Origin: Demequina subtropica
GTDB lineage: Bacteria > Actinomycetota > Actinomycetes > Actinomycetales > Demequinaceae
Assembly: GCF_000971235.1 (NCBI RefSeq)
Contig: NZ_BBMB01000011.1
Span: 252,547 to 316,546 of the forward strand
DNA length: 64,000 nucleotides
Reading direction: 5' to 3'
Shown: positions 7,952-16,738 of the stretch, one piece after another
Position numbering within the stretch: the first letter of the stretch is position 1
How the letters are laid out: the number at the start of each line of letters is the position of its first letter
Notes under the pieces: generated by a model
The model's database searches: none
Told to the model about the DNA's origin: nothing
What the model saw: only the letters and a program-made list of their open reading frames with translations
Program-made: the position numbers and the translations under genes

Positions 7952-8656
7952 ATGGCAGACCTGCTCGTGCTCACGCCGTCAGGAGACGGCGCGGCTGACG
8001 TCCTGCCTGCCCTCGCGCTCCTGTCACACCGCACACGGGTGGTGGCGCCGGAGCCCTCGGCGATGCTCGATGCCATGGACGCGGACGTCCTGGTCGTCGA
8101 CGCGCGGACCGACCTGGTGGAGGCGCGCAACAACTGCAACCTCATCCAGGTCACGGGCGTCGCGGTGCCCCTGCTGCTCGTGCTGCGCGACGGCGGCATG
8201 TCCATCGTCAACGCCGACTGGGGCGCGGCGGACGTGGTGCTGGCCGAGGCCTCCCCGGCCGAGGTCGAGGCCCGCATCCGCCTGCTCATCGGCCGCGCGA
8301 ACGCAGCGGACCCGCTCGACCGCGTGGCCGAGTTCTCCTCGGGCGACCTCACGGTCGACGTGGGCGGCTACACGGCTCGCCTCAAGGGGGTCCCGCTGGA
8401 CCTCACCTACAAGGAGTTCGAGCTCCTCAAGTACCTGATGCAGCATCCGGGCCGGGTCTACACCCGCGACCAGCTGCTCCAGGAGGTCTGGGGCTTCGAC
8501 TACTACGGCGGCACGCGCACCGTGGACGTCCACGTGCGCCGCCTCCGCGCGAAGCTCGGCGCGGAGCACGAGCAGCTCATCGGCACCGTCCGCAACGTCG
8601 GCTACCGCTTCGATCCGCCGCAGCCTCAGCGCTCCGTCGCCCCGGAGACCGTCTGA
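7952..8656 (+). CDS. glnR: GlnR-type nitrogen response regulator
   Basis: OmpR-fold transcription factor that in actinobacteria controls nitrogen assimilation (glnA, amt, nas and others). The 234 aa comprise a divergent receiver domain with VLVVDARTDLVEARNNC and a C-terminal winged helix LDLTYKEFELLKYLMQHPGR ... VWGFDYYGGTRTVDVHVRRLRAKLG, nearly identical to GlnR proteins. As in that family, it is orphan: no kinase gene lies beside it and the acidic pocket is incomplete, so control by phosphorylation is unlikely. CGGAGG sits 5 bases before this ATG; a GTG two codons earlier overlaps that ribosome site and is less likely. Confidence 0.9.
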   Translation: MADLLVLTPSGDGAADVLPALALLSHRTRVVAPEPSAMLDAMDADVLVVDARTDLVEARNNCNLIQVTGVAVPLLLVLRDGGMSIVNADWGAADVVLAEASPAEVEARIRLLIGRANAADPLDRVAEFSSGDLTVDVGGYTARLKGVPLDLTYKEFELLKYLMQHPGRVYTRDQLLQEVWGFDYYGGTRTVDVHVRRLRAKLGAEHEQLIGTVRNVGYRFDPPQPQRSVAPETV

Positions 8657-8702
8657 CGCCCCGATAGGATTGCGGCGTTCCCGTCCCGTCTCCAGGAGCG
8701 CC

Positions 8703-10049
8703 ATGACCTCTCGGACCCCCGCCCGCCTCTTCTCGCGTCTCACGCCCTCGACCGAGCGGACGCTGGTCGACGTGCTGCGCACGGAACGCGCCGGGGGGAT
8801 CCTGCTGCTCATCGGCACCGCGGCGGCGCTCATCTTCGCGAACACGCCGCTCCAGGAGTTCTACGGCAACCTCAGCGAGCTGCGCATCGGCCCGCACGCG
8901 CTGCACCTTGACCTCACGGTCGCCGCGTGGGCCAAGGACGGGCTGCTCGCGATCTTCTTCTTCGTGGTCGGCCTCGAGCTCAAGCGCGAGATCGTCGCCG
9001 GCGAGCTGCGACGGCCCGCGACGGCGGTGGTGCCCATCGTCGCCGCCATCGGCGGCATGGTGATGCCCGCGGCGCTGTACGTGCTCTTCAACATGGTCGA
9101 GGGCGGCTCGCTGGACGGGTGGGCGGTCCCGACCGCCACGGACATCGCGTTCGCGATCGCCGTGCTCGCGGTCGTGGGCAAGTGGCTGCCGAACGCGTTG
9201 CGCGCCTTCCTGCTGACGCTCGCGGTGGTCGACGACCTCCTCGCGATCATCATCATCGCGGTGTTCTTCTCGAGCGACCTGCACTTCGAGTGGCTCGCCG
9301 CCGCCGTGGTGTGCATCGTCGCCTTCGGCCTGCTCATCCGCAAGGGCTGGGCGTCTCCGTGGCTGCTGTTCCCGATCGCGTTCGCGGCGTGGGCGTTCAT
9401 GCACGCCTCGGGCATCCACGCCACCATCGCGGGCGTCGCGCTCGGCATGATGGTGCCCGCGATCGCGCGCGAGGGGGAGCGCACGTCGCTTGCGGAGCAC
9501 TGGGAGCACGTGTGGCGTCCCGTCTCCGCCGCCGTGGCCGTGCCGATCTTCGCGTTCTTCGCGGCGGGCGTCACCATCAACTCCGACGCGATCGCGGACC
9601 TGGTCTCGAGCCCCGTCGCGCACGGCGTGATCGCGGGCCTCGTGATCGGCAAGCCGCTGGGCATCGTCCTCGCGACGTGGCTCGTGGCGACGTTCACGCG
9701 CGCTCAGCTCGACCGTGGGCTGTCGTGGCTCGACGTCACCGGCATGGGCATGCTCGCCGGCATCGGCTTCACGGTGTCGCTGCTCATCGGCGACCTCGCG
9801 TTCGGCGGCGAGAACGCCGAGGTGGTGAAGCTCTCGGTGCTCACCGCATCCCTGCTCGCGGCGATCCTCGGTGCCTCCCTGCTGTTCGGGCGGGACCGGT
9901 TCTACCGCAAGCTCTACGAGCGCCGCTCCACGCCCATCCCGCTGCCGTCCAACCGGATGGCCAAGCCGCAGGAGCTCGGGAAGTCGATCGGTGTCGACCC
10001 CGCCGAGGTCGGCGTCGAGGGCGAGGACGATGCGGAGGCCTCCCACTAG
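8703..10049 (+). CDS. nhaA: Na+/H+ antiporter NhaA
   Basis: Exchanges cytoplasmic Na+ (or Li+) for external protons; 448 aa with 10-12 hydrophobic helices. The paired aspartates of the ion site are in VVDDLLAI (Asp177-Asp178) and TDIAFA (146-151) is the conserved unwound-helix region. The ATG has CAGGAG 5 bases upstream. A hydrophilic C-terminal extension (about 50 residues, ending EDDAEASH) carries a GGACGATGCG copy. It converges on nth with a 12-base gap. Confidence 0.95.
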   Translation: MTSRTPARLFSRLTPSTERTLVDVLRTERAGGILLLIGTAAALIFANTPLQEFYGNLSELRIGPHALHLDLTVAAWAKDGLLAIFFFVVGLELKREIVAGELRRPATAVVPIVAAIGGMVMPAALYVLFNMVEGGSLDGWAVPTATDIAFAIAVLAVVGKWLPNALRAFLLTLAVVDDLLAIIIIAVFFSSDLHFEWLAAAVVCIVAFGLLIRKGWASPWLLFPIAFAAWAFMHASGIHATIAGVALGMMVPAIAREGERTSLAEHWEHVWRPVSAAVAVPIFAFFAAGVTINSDAIADLVSSPVAHGVIAGLVIGKPLGIVLATWLVATFTRAQLDRGLSWLDVTGMGMLAGIGFTVSLLIGDLAFGGENAEVVKLSVLTASLLAAILGASLLFGRDRFYRKLYERRSTPIPLPSNRMAKPQELGKSIGVDPAEVGVEGEDDAEASH

Positions 10050-10061
10050 GAGGCGCCCCCC

Positions 10062-10772
10062 TCAGGCGGTCGGAGGCTCGACGCGGACCCGGGCTCCGGG
10101 CGCCGTGGGGCACAGGGCCGCGATCTCGCAGCTCCCGCAGTCGGGCTTGCGCGCCATGCATCGGCGCCGTCCGTGGAAGATCACGCGATGCGACCAGAGC
10201 GTCCACTCGCGGCGCTCGATGAGCGCCATGAGGTCCCGCTCGACCACCACGGGGTCCTCGTTGACGGTGAGCCCCAGGCGGCGTGCCAGCCGGCCCATGT
10301 GGGTGTCGACGGTGATGCCCGGGATGTCGAAGGCGTTGCCCAGCACCACGTTCGCGGTCTTGCGTCCCACGCCGCGCAGCGTCACCAGGTCGCGCTGGCG
10401 TCCGGGCACCTCCCCGCCGAAGCGCTCGACGAGGTCACGGCTGAGCCCGAGCAGCGACTCGGCCTTCGCGCGGTAGAAGCCCGTGGGGCGGATGAGCGCT
10501 TCGAGCTCGTCGCGGTCGGCCGAAGCCATCGCATGCGCGTCGGGGAAGCGCGCGAACAGCGCGGGAGTCACCTGGTTGACGCGGACGTCCGTGCACTGCG
10601 CGCTGAGCACCGTCGCGACGAGCAGCTCGAAGGGGTCGCGGTGGTCGAGCTCGCAGTGGGCGTCGGGGTAGACCTCCGCCAGGGCTCGGTTGATGGCGCG
10701 TGCGCGTCGCACGAGCGCCACCGGCGGCGCCTCCTGGGCCGCCGAGGCGACCGTGAGCGGGGTGCGTGACAT
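10062..10772 (-). CDS. nth: Endonuclease III
   Basis: DNA glycosylase/AP lyase of base excision repair, removing oxidised pyrimidines (236 aa). The helix-hairpin-helix [14 protein letters not shown] contains the catalytic Lys138, Asp156 is in [13 protein letters not shown], and four cysteines (205, 212, 215, 221) form the C-x6-C-x2-C-x5-C iron-sulfur site. An N-terminal extension of about 20 residues is longer than in E. coli. Nth next to a Crp-type regulator is a common actinobacterial arrangement. Confidence 0.96.
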   Translation of the reverse strand: MSRTPLTVASAAQEAPPVALVRRARAINRALAEVYPDAHCELDHRDPFELLVATVLSAQCTDVRVNQVTPALFARFPDAHAMASADRDELEALIRPTGFYRAKAESLLGLSRDLVERFGGEVPGRQRDLVTLRGVGRKTANVVLGNAFDIPGITVDTHMGRLARRLGLTVNEDPVVVERDLMALIERREWTLWSHRVIFHGRRRCMARKPDCGSCEIAALCPTAPGARVRVEPPTA

Positions 10773-10862
10773 GCGCCCACCCTAGACCGCTCAAGCGCCC
10801 TCACCGCCCCGCCGATAAGGGTGGGGACAGGTGCGCGACGGCGTGCCGGACGGGAGGCGGAT

Positions 10863-11267
10863 GTGGCAGTGACGGCGGCTGCGAGCGTGATCGCCGACCT
10901 GCGGCAGCAGCGCCGCGATGCCCGGCGCGAGCTGGCACGCGTGCGGTGGTGGAGGCGGCTCGTCCGCGCGCGGCGCGATCTTGCGCTCGCCTTCGTCGCC
11001 GAGCCCGGCGGTCCGGGCGAGCTGGGCCTCGACCTGTCGTGGGAGGCGCTCGCGGCGGGAGCGCCCACCACCGACGAGCTTGGTCAGGCGGTGTGGCCGG
11101 AAGGGACTACTCTCTCAATCCGGGCGCTCGATGACCTGGACGATCTGGACGCACGGCTCGCGTCGTACGAGTCTCGAGTGGCCGCAACGCTTGATAATGT
11201 GACGGGCCAGATGGTGCGTGCGCTCGGTCAGGCGCATACCGTCGAGGTGGAGAACAAGGAGGCCTGA
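10863..11267 (+). CDS. RsiG-like protein, coupled to crp
   Basis: A 134-residue, largely helical protein. GGGAGG lies 5 bases ahead of the GTG start. The segment RQQRRDARRELARVRWWRRL resembles the antiparallel coiled coil of Streptomyces RsiG, the c-di-GMP-binding anti-sigma factor. RsiG uses E-x3-S-x2-R-x3-Q-x3-D; here only part of that spacing (the Arg and the final Asp) is kept, so nucleotide binding is doubtful. It ends one base before the crp start codon, so the two are translated together. It may be a partner or modulator; this is inference. Confidence 0.55.
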   Translation: MAVTAAASVIADLRQQRRDARRELARVRWWRRLVRARRDLALAFVAEPGGPGELGLDLSWEALAAGAPTTDELGQAVWPEGTTLSIRALDDLDDLDARLASYESRVAATLDNVTGQMVRALGQAHTVEVENKEA

Positions 11268-11268
11268 C

Positions 11269-11961
11269 ATGCCCGAAGCGGCACGCGAGGAGCAGCTGCT
11301 CCGGTCGTCGCCGCTCTTCGGCGGCATGGATGGCGCCACGGCGCGCTCGCTCATCGCCGAGATGACGCGACGCGAGCTCTCCCGCGGGGACACGATCTTC
11401 GCCGAGGGCGCCGACGGTCACGAGCTCTACGTCGTGGTCAAGGGCAAGGTCAAGCTGGCCCGTACCGCGCGCGACGGTCGCGAGAACCTGCTCGCGCTGC
11501 TCGGTGCCGGCGACATGCTGGGCGAGCTCGCGGTCTTCGACCCGGGCCCGCGCATGTCCCGCGCGCACGCCGTCGAGGACACCGTGGTCTACGAGCTTCC
11601 CAAGCAGGTCCTCGACACGTGGCTCGACGACCACCTCGAGATGTCGCGGCACATGCTGCGCGCGCTCGCGCAGCGCATCCGCCGTCAGTCCAACACCATG
11701 GCGGATCTGGTCTTCTCCGACGTCCCCGGCCGCGTCGCCAAGGCGATCCTCGACCTCGGCCACCGCTTCGGACGCATGGAGCGCGGCCACGTCACGGTGC
11801 GCCACGGCCTCACCCAGGAGGAGCTCGCCCAGCTCGTGGGCGCCTCGCGCGAGACCGTCAACAAGGCGCTCGCGGACTTCGCGTCGCGCGGCTGGATCGA
11901 CGTGCACATCGGCTCGGTCGAGGTCTACGAGCCCGAGCGCCTGCGCGCCCGCTCGCGCTGA
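11269..11961 (+). CDS. crp: Crp/Fnr family transcriptional regulator
   Basis: Cyclic-nucleotide-type regulator (230 aa), probably the GlxR/Crp global regulator. Residues 15-135 form the sensor barrel, with GELAVFDPGPRMSRAHA where cAMP would bind; the HTH LTQEELAQLVGASRETVNKAL lies around residues 183-203. GGAGG sits before the ATG in GAACAAGGAGGCCTGACATG. It is encoded one base after the RsiG-like gene. Binding of cAMP is inferred from family resemblance only. Confidence 0.93.
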   Translation: MPEAAREEQLLRSSPLFGGMDGATARSLIAEMTRRELSRGDTIFAEGADGHELYVVVKGKVKLARTARDGRENLLALLGAGDMLGELAVFDPGPRMSRAHAVEDTVVYELPKQVLDTWLDDHLEMSRHMLRALAQRIRRQSNTMADLVFSDVPGRVAKAILDLGHRFGRMERGHVTVRHGLTQEELAQLVGASRETVNKALADFASRGWIDVHIGSVEVYEPERLRARSR

Positions 11962-11978
11962 CGTCCCCCTCCCCGCTC

Positions 11979-12080
11979 CGACACTCACCACGGATCTCGC
12001 GGCGACACGCCGCATCGTGACCGGTCACGGGCCGTGACACGCCGGCAACCCGGGACGCACTCCGTTGGAGCTGTCAGCGG
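11979..12080. repeat. Intergenic dyad repeat, family A copy 1
   Basis: This lies between the convergent crp and ridA genes. Its left 34 bases match the left end of the element at 26475 at 27 positions, and the right end (TCCGTTGGAGCTGTCAGCGG) matches that copy at 17 of 20. The central part differs but can also fold. It is probably a bidirectional terminator or a REP-like element. Confidence 0.6.
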
Positions 12081-12089
12081 GTGGGGAGG

Positions 12090-12563
12090 CTAGAGCGAGC
12101 GCAGGGCGACCGTGATCTCGACCTCGACGGGCGCCCCGAGCGGCAGCGCCGCCACGCCCACGGCCGAGCGTGCGTGACGCCCCGCCTCCCCGAACACCTC
12201 GACCATGAGGCTCGAGGCGCCGTTGATGACGGCGGGCTGCGCGGTGAAGCCCGGCGCGGAGGCGACGAACCCGGTGATCTTCACCACGGACTCGATGTTG
12301 TCGATCCCGCCGGCGGCCTGCGCGACCGCGGCGAGCGCGTTGAGGGCGCACTGGCGCGCGCACTCGGTCGCGCGCTCGGGCGTCACGTCGCCGGTGCGCT
12401 GGCCCACGAGGCCGACGGCGAGCAGGTCGCCGTCGAGCAGCGGCAGCTGGCCGGAGGTGTGGACCAGGTCGCCGTGGCGCCGGGCGGGCACGTAGGTCCC
12501 CACGGGCGTCGCGACCTCGGGCAGCTCGAGCCCGAGCGCGGCGAGACGCTGGCTCGCGGACAC
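12090..12563 (-). CDS. RidA family protein
   Basis: YjgF/YER057c/UK114 family protein (157 aa); classic members hydrolyse reactive enamine or imine intermediates such as 2-aminoacrylate. The VHTSGQLPLLDG and LNALAAVAQAAGGIDNIESVVKITGFV segments fit the family. The paralogue group (RidA-like with ATPVGTYVPARRHGDLVHTSGQ) often lacks the deaminase Arg, so hydrolase activity is uncertain. The GTG start follows the stop of the DUF4177 gene by 2 bases, implying co-translation. Confidence 0.88.
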   Translation of the reverse strand: MSASQRLAALGLELPEVATPVGTYVPARRHGDLVHTSGQLPLLDGDLLAVGLVGQRTGDVTPERATECARQCALNALAAVAQAAGGIDNIESVVKITGFVASAPGFTAQPAVINGASSLMVEVFGEAGRHARSAVGVAALPLGAPVEVEITVALRSL

Positions 12564-12565
12564 GG

Positions 12566-12724
12566 CTACTTCTCCCCGGTGGGGCGCTTGAGATAGGCGA
12601 CCAGGCCTCCGGTGGGGCCGGTCACCACCTGCACGAGCTCCCAGCCGTCCTCGCCCCACTGGTCGAGGATCTGCTTGGTGACGTGGTCGATGAGCGGAAC
12701 GGTGGCGTACTCCCAGGTGGTCAT
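12566..12724 (-). CDS. DUF4177-like small protein
   Basis: A 52-residue protein: MTTWEYATVPLIDHV, then ILDQWGEDGWELVQVV and a short basic/acidic end LKRPTGEK. The 'WEY.TVPL......LDQWG.DGWELV' pattern is a conserved actinobacterial small protein family. Its stop is 2 bases before ridA. Unknown role; the family is often linked to the crp/ridA neighbourhood. Confidence 0.8.
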   Translation of the reverse strand: MTTWEYATVPLIDHVTKQILDQWGEDGWELVQVVTGPTGGLVAYLKRPTGEK

Positions 12725-12801
12725 GGCCCCGAGCCTAGCCCGCGGGCGCCCACGGAGGGGGCTGACCCGAGCTCCCAGAACCCTCGCTTACCCTTGTACG
12801 C

Positions 12802-15399
12802 ATGTCCCGGTCTCATCCGCGCCCTCGTACGAAGGTCACGTTCGTGCAGCTGCTCACCGCGCTGTCGCTGTTCGTCGCCCTGTCGATCATGGGCGGTTTC
12901 CTCGTCGCAGGCCTCGCGCTGCCTGCGGTGACGGTCGCCGGATCCGCCGCGAGCGGCACCGCCGAGCTGTTCGAGGAGCTGCCCGAGGAGCTCGCCTCCG
13001 TGACGCTCCCGCAGCAGTCGAACATTTACGACCGCACCGGCAAGAACCTGCTCGCGACCTTCTACCTCCAGAACCGCGTGGTGGTCCCGCTCCAGGACAT
13101 CTCGCCGTGGCTGCAGAACGCTGTCGTGTCGATCGAGGACAAGCGCTACTGGCTCCACCACGGGGTCGACGGCGAGGGCCTGCTGCGCGCGGCCTACGTC
13201 AACCTCACCTCGCCCGACTCGCCCGGTGCGTCGACGCTGACGCAGCAGGTGGTGAAGAACACGATCCTGCAGAAGGCGATCCTCTCGGAGGATGACGACG
13301 CGATCGACGCGGCCACCGAGGTCTCGCTCACCCGCAAGATCCGCGAGTGGCGCCTCGCGCTCGCGCTCGAGGAGAACCTGGACCGCGAGTACGGCGACTC
13401 GTGCGACCCCCTGGAGCCCAAGGTCGACTGCGGCAAGGAGCAGGTCCTCGAGCAGTACCTCAACATCGCGCAGTTCGGCTCGAACACGTACGGCGCCGAG
13501 GCCGCGTCGCAGCTCTACTTCTCGAAGTCCGCCGCGGACCTCAACGCGATCGAGGCCGCGACCATCGCGGGCATCACGCAGAACCCGTCGAAGTGGGACC
13601 CGATCCGCTACCCGGAGAACGCCAAGGCGCGCCGCGACACGGTGCTCTACCAGATGTACCTGCAGAAGTTCATCACCGCGGACCAGTACGACGAGTACTC
13701 GACCATCCCCGTCGAGGAGACCCTGGACGTCTCGAGCCCCAAGTTCTCGTGCGTCGCGGCCGCGGACGCCCCGTTCTTCTGCGACTACGTCACCAAGATC
13801 ATCCGTCGTGACGAGGTCTTCAACCAGGACGGCGCCGAGCTCACGGGCACCGAGCTGCTGAGCCAGGGTGGCCTCGATGTGGTCACCACGCTCGACCTCG
13901 GCAAGCAGCGCGCGGCGAACAAGGCGCTCGAGGACGCGCTGCCCGCCGACGACCCGTCGGGCTGGGCGATGGCGCTCGTGTCGCTCGACCCGCAGACGGG
14001 CGAGATCCTCGCGATGTCGCAGAACCGCGAGTTCGACCCCTCCGACGAGGGCGAGGTGGGCACCACCGCGATCAACTACGCCGTCGACTACGAATGGGGA
14101 GGCTCCTCGGGCTTCTCCCCGGGCTCGACGTTCAAGCCCATCATCCTCACCAACTGGCTCCAGAGCGGGCACTCCCTCATGGAGAAGGTCAGCGGATCGC
14201 AGACCAAGTTCGACCCGTCGTCGTGGGACGCCTACTGCGTCGACGGCAACGTGACCGGCGACTGGTGGTCCCCGGGCAACGTCGAGGGCGCGCGCACCTA
14301 CACGCAGACGGTGCTCGACGCGACGGCGAACTCCGTCAACACCGCGTACGCCCACATGGAGAACGAGCTCGACCTGTGCGAGATCCGGGACACCGCCGAG
14401 CTGCTGGGCTTCCAGCGCGCGGACGGCAACGACCTCGAGATCACGCCGACCATGGTGCTCGGCTCGCAGGAGGCCTCGCCTCTCACGATGGCCCAGGTGG
14501 CGCAGGTGTTCGCGAACGAGGGCGTGAAGTGCGATCCCATCGCGATCCTCTCGGTGACCGACGCGGACGGCAAGCAGCTCGAGGTCCCGCCGCAGCACTG
14601 CGAGCGCGTCATCGACAAGGAGATCGCCGACGGCGTGGCGTACGCCATGCAGGAGGTCATGAAGACCGGTTCCGGCAAGAAGATCCCGCTCGCGGACGGC
14701 CGTCCGGCGGCGGGCAAGACGGGTACCGCCCAGAAGAACGCGCACACGTGGTTCCTGGGCTACACCCCGAACCTGGTCGCGACCGTGTGGCTGGGCAACC
14801 CCGACTTCAACGAGCCGGGGCAGGGCATCGAGCTCAACGGCGTGACGTACTGGCCGCTGTACGGATCCTCGCTCGCCGCTCCGACGTGGAAGGCGTACAT
14901 GGACGCGGCGCTCAAGGACATGCCGGTGGAGGACTTCAACGAGCCGACCGACGACATCCTCTACGGCAAGCCCGTGCCCGTGCCGTCCATCGTGGGCAAG
15001 ACGCCCGAGGAGGCGAAGAGCACGGTCGAGTACGCGGGCTTCAAGCTCGCCGAGAGCGGCACCGCGATGTACTCGACGCAGTACGCCCCGGGGACGATCA
15101 TCGCGCAGTCGCCGAGCGCCTACTACAAGTCGCTGCCGGGTACGACGGTGAACTACACCGTCGCCACCGATCAGCTGCCGTCCTGGTACACCAAGTGGCC
15201 CAAGGGCTGGGACCCGACGGTCGCGCCGGACGACTGGTGGGGCGCCTCGTGGCCCCCCGCCGAGTTCGCGACCAACCCGCCGGCGGGGTGGCCCGTCGAG
15301 GACACCACCACCGACGAGGGCGACACCACGAACAACGGCGGCGGCAACAACGGCGGGAACAACGGCAACAACGGCGGCGGCGACCGCAGGGGCAACTGA
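12802..15399 (+). CDS. Bifunctional penicillin-binding protein (GT51 + transpeptidase, PASTA)
   Basis: Class A penicillin-binding protein, 865 aa, that polymerises and cross-links peptidoglycan outside the membrane. The order is: cytoplasmic basic tail, signal-anchor (residues 20-46), glycosyltransferase domain with VSIEDKRYWLHHGVDGEG, transpeptidase with Ser-x-x-Lys in GSTFKP, SVN and GKTGTA, then one PASTA domain (VPSIVGKTPEEAKSTVEYAG) and a Trp/Pro plus Asn/Gly-rich tail. It precedes a phosphoesterase gene by 2 bases, a pairing common in actinobacteria. Confidence 0.95.
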   Translation: MSRSHPRPRTKVTFVQLLTALSLFVALSIMGGFLVAGLALPAVTVAGSAASGTAELFEELPEELASVTLPQQSNIYDRTGKNLLATFYLQNRVVVPLQDISPWLQNAVVSIEDKRYWLHHGVDGEGLLRAAYVNLTSPDSPGASTLTQQVVKNTILQKAILSEDDDAIDAATEVSLTRKIREWRLALALEENLDREYGDSCDPLEPKVDCGKEQVLEQYLNIAQFGSNTYGAEAASQLYFSKSAADLNAIEAATIAGITQNPSKWDPIRYPENAKARRDTVLYQMYLQKFITADQYDEYSTIPVEETLDVSSPKFSCVAAADAPFFCDYVTKIIRRDEVFNQDGAELTGTELLSQGGLDVVTTLDLGKQRAANKALEDALPADDPSGWAMALVSLDPQTGEILAMSQNREFDPSDEGEVGTTAINYAVDYEWGGSSGFSPGSTFKPIILTNWLQSGHSLMEKVSGSQTKFDPSSWDAYCVDGNVTGDWWSPGNVEGARTYTQTVLDATANSVNTAYAHMENELDLCEIRDTAELLGFQRADGNDLEITPTMVLGSQEASPLTMAQVAQVFANEGVKCDPIAILSVTDADGKQLEVPPQHCERVIDKEIADGVAYAMQEVMKTGSGKKIPLADGRPAAGKTGTAQKNAHTWFLGYTPNLVATVWLGNPDFNEPGQGIELNGVTYWPLYGSSLAAPTWKAYMDAALKDMPVEDFNEPTDDILYGKPVPVPSIVGKTPEEAKSTVEYAGFKLAESGTAMYSTQYAPGTIIAQSPSAYYKSLPGTTVNYTVATDQLPSWYTKWPKGWDPTVAPDDWWGASWPPAEFATNPPAGWPVEDTTTDEGDTTNNGGGNNGGNNGNNGGGDRRGN

Positions 15400-15401
15400 C
15401 C

Positions 15402-16304
15402 GTGGCGCGGCGGGTGGTCGCGGGGCTCGCGGCCGTCGCGGCGGCCGGCGTGGCCTGGGGCCTGGCCGAGGCGCGCGCCTTCACGGTGCGACGCCACGAG
15501 GTCCCGATCCTGCCGCCGGGCAGCCGCCCCGTGCGGCTTCTGCACCTGTCCGACCTCCACCTGACGCCCGGCCAGCGCCGCAAGGTGGCGTGGGTGCGCG
15601 CCCTCGCGAGCGAGCAGATCGACGCCGTCGTCACCACCGGCGACAACCTCGCGCACCCCGACGCGGTGCCCACCGCGCTCGAGGCGCTCGAGCCGTTCCT
15701 GGGGCTCCCCGGCGCGTTCGTCTTCGGCTCGAACGACTACCACGGTCCGCTTCCCAAGAACCCTCTCGACTACTTCGGCGGGCCGTCGCGGCTGCGCCCG
15801 AAGCAGGCGGAGCTCCCCACCGAGGACCTGCGCGCGGGGCTGGTGGCCCAGGGCTGGGTGGACCTCAACAACGCGCGCGGCTCGATCGCGGCGGTGGGCT
15901 CGGTGCTCGACCTCGTGGGCGTCGACGACCCGCACATCGGCCGGGACCGCATGCCCGAGCCCGCGCCGGAGGTCGACGGCGCGTCCGCGCGCATCGGCGT
16001 CGCACACGCGCCCTACCGGCGCGTGCTCGACCAGATGGCCGCCGACGGGGCCTCCCTGATCCTCGCGGGGCACACGCACGGCGGTCAGGTCTGCGTGCCG
16101 TTCTACGGCGCTCTCGTGACCAACTGCGACCTCGACACGAGCCGCGCGAGCGGTCTCCACGGGTGGCCGGGCGTGCGCCCGGACTCCGGCGGCAAGGGAG
16201 CCTACGTGCACGTGTCCGCGGGCCTGGGGACGTCGCCGTACGCGCCGTACCGGATCGCGTGCCGCCCCGAGGCGACGATCCTGACGCTCGTGCCGGGGGT
16301 CTGA
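15402..16304 (+). CDS. Metallophosphoesterase
   Basis: Calcineurin-like phosphoesterase, 300 aa, with an N-terminal hydrophobic segment suggesting membrane attachment. Metal-binding motifs are present: LLHLSDLHL (DxH), TTGDN (GD), GSNDYHG in the position of the GNH motif (GND variant), and AGHTHGGQ. The GTG start is 2 bases after the penicillin-binding protein stop, so they form an operon. A cell-wall or lipid phosphate substrate is inferred from context only. Confidence 0.9.
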   Translation: MARRVVAGLAAVAAAGVAWGLAEARAFTVRRHEVPILPPGSRPVRLLHLSDLHLTPGQRRKVAWVRALASEQIDAVVTTGDNLAHPDAVPTALEALEPFLGLPGAFVFGSNDYHGPLPKNPLDYFGGPSRLRPKQAELPTEDLRAGLVAQGWVDLNNARGSIAAVGSVLDLVGVDDPHIGRDRMPEPAPEVDGASARIGVAHAPYRRVLDQMAADGASLILAGHTHGGQVCVPFYGALVTNCDLDTSRASGLHGWPGVRPDSGGKGAYVHVSAGLGTSPYAPYRIACRPEATILTLVPGV

Positions 16305-16359
16305 GGGCCCGATTTCGTGTTTCGGCCCCGAGTCCGATATTCTTAGCAGGCTCAAAAAC

Positions 16360-16433
16360 CGGGGTGTGGCGCAGCTTGGTAGCGCGCGTCGTTCGGGACG
16401 ACGAGGCCGCAGGTTCAAATCCTGTCACCCCGA
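16360..16433 (+). tRNA. tRNA-Pro (CGG)
   Basis: Acceptor arms CGGGGTG and CACCCCG pair, with discriminator A. The anticodon arm CGTCG-TTCGGGA-CGACG gives anticodon CGG, and the T arm has AGGTTCAAATCCT. The 3' CCA is not encoded. A strong hairpin follows. Confidence 0.96.
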
Positions 16434-16442
16434 CGGTTGAGA

Positions 16443-16475
16443 CGAGGGCCGGATCCGCTGAGGATCCGGCCCTCG
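16443..16475 (+). terminator. Hairpin terminator after tRNA-Pro
   Basis: A perfect 14-base stem (CGAGGGCCGGATCC against its complement) closes a 5-base loop, starting 10 bases after the tRNA end. Confidence 0.75.
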
Positions 16476-16540
16476 CTGCTTGTCCGGCCGGCGGGCCCGG
16501 CGCGCGGCCGCCGCGCGTGGACGATGCGACACGTGGCCGT

Positions 16541-16556
16541 CTGCAACGATGCACAG
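16541..16556. promoter_or_regulatory. LacI-type operator before pentose ABC genes
   Basis: CTGCAACGATGCACAG contains the 12-base palindrome TGCAACGATGCA, which fits the TRCAWCGWTGYA core found before GH27, the CUT1 importer and GH127. The central CG is typical of LacI-family sites. It lies 186 bases before the binding-protein gene. Confidence 0.6.
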
Positions 16557-16591
16557 GCACGCGCATCCCTTATTTGCCACTTGACCAGGTA

Positions 16592-16605
16592 TGACAACGT
16601 TATCG
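16592..16605. promoter_or_regulatory. Second LacI-type palindrome
   Basis: TGACAACGTTATCG contains the imperfect palindrome GACAACGTTATC with a central CG, like common actinobacterial LacI-family sites, but of a different core from the TRCAWCGWTGYA group. It may be read by another regulator. Confidence 0.45.
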
Positions 16606-16634
16606 AAATGTGACCGATTTGTGAGTCGCACCCC

Positions 16635-16662
16635 TTGCTTACAGGGCTGTCAGGCATATCGT
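16635..16662 (+). promoter_or_regulatory. Possible promoter of the pentose ABC operon
   Basis: TTGCTT, 16 bases, TATCGT resembles a housekeeping promoter. It gives a leader of about 70 bases. The tRNA terminator lies upstream, so a separate promoter is needed. Confidence 0.4.
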
Positions 16663-16738
16663 GAGCGAGACGCCACCTCAACGTCGAGGGCGGTGCCCCG
16701 GGGCGAAGACGCCCTGGCCTAGTCGAAGGGATGTCGAC

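Noticed and set aside
14094-16304. Very long open frames overlapping genes such as the penicillin-binding protein, on both strands
   Set aside because: With about 72 % GC, stop codons are rare in other frames. The proteins are Arg/Pro/Ala-rich without motifs, while the frame used has complete domains.
16605-16631. Crp site (TGTGA-N6-TCACA) before the pentose importer
   Set aside because: TGTGACCGATTTGTGAG has two direct half-sites rather than an inverted pair.
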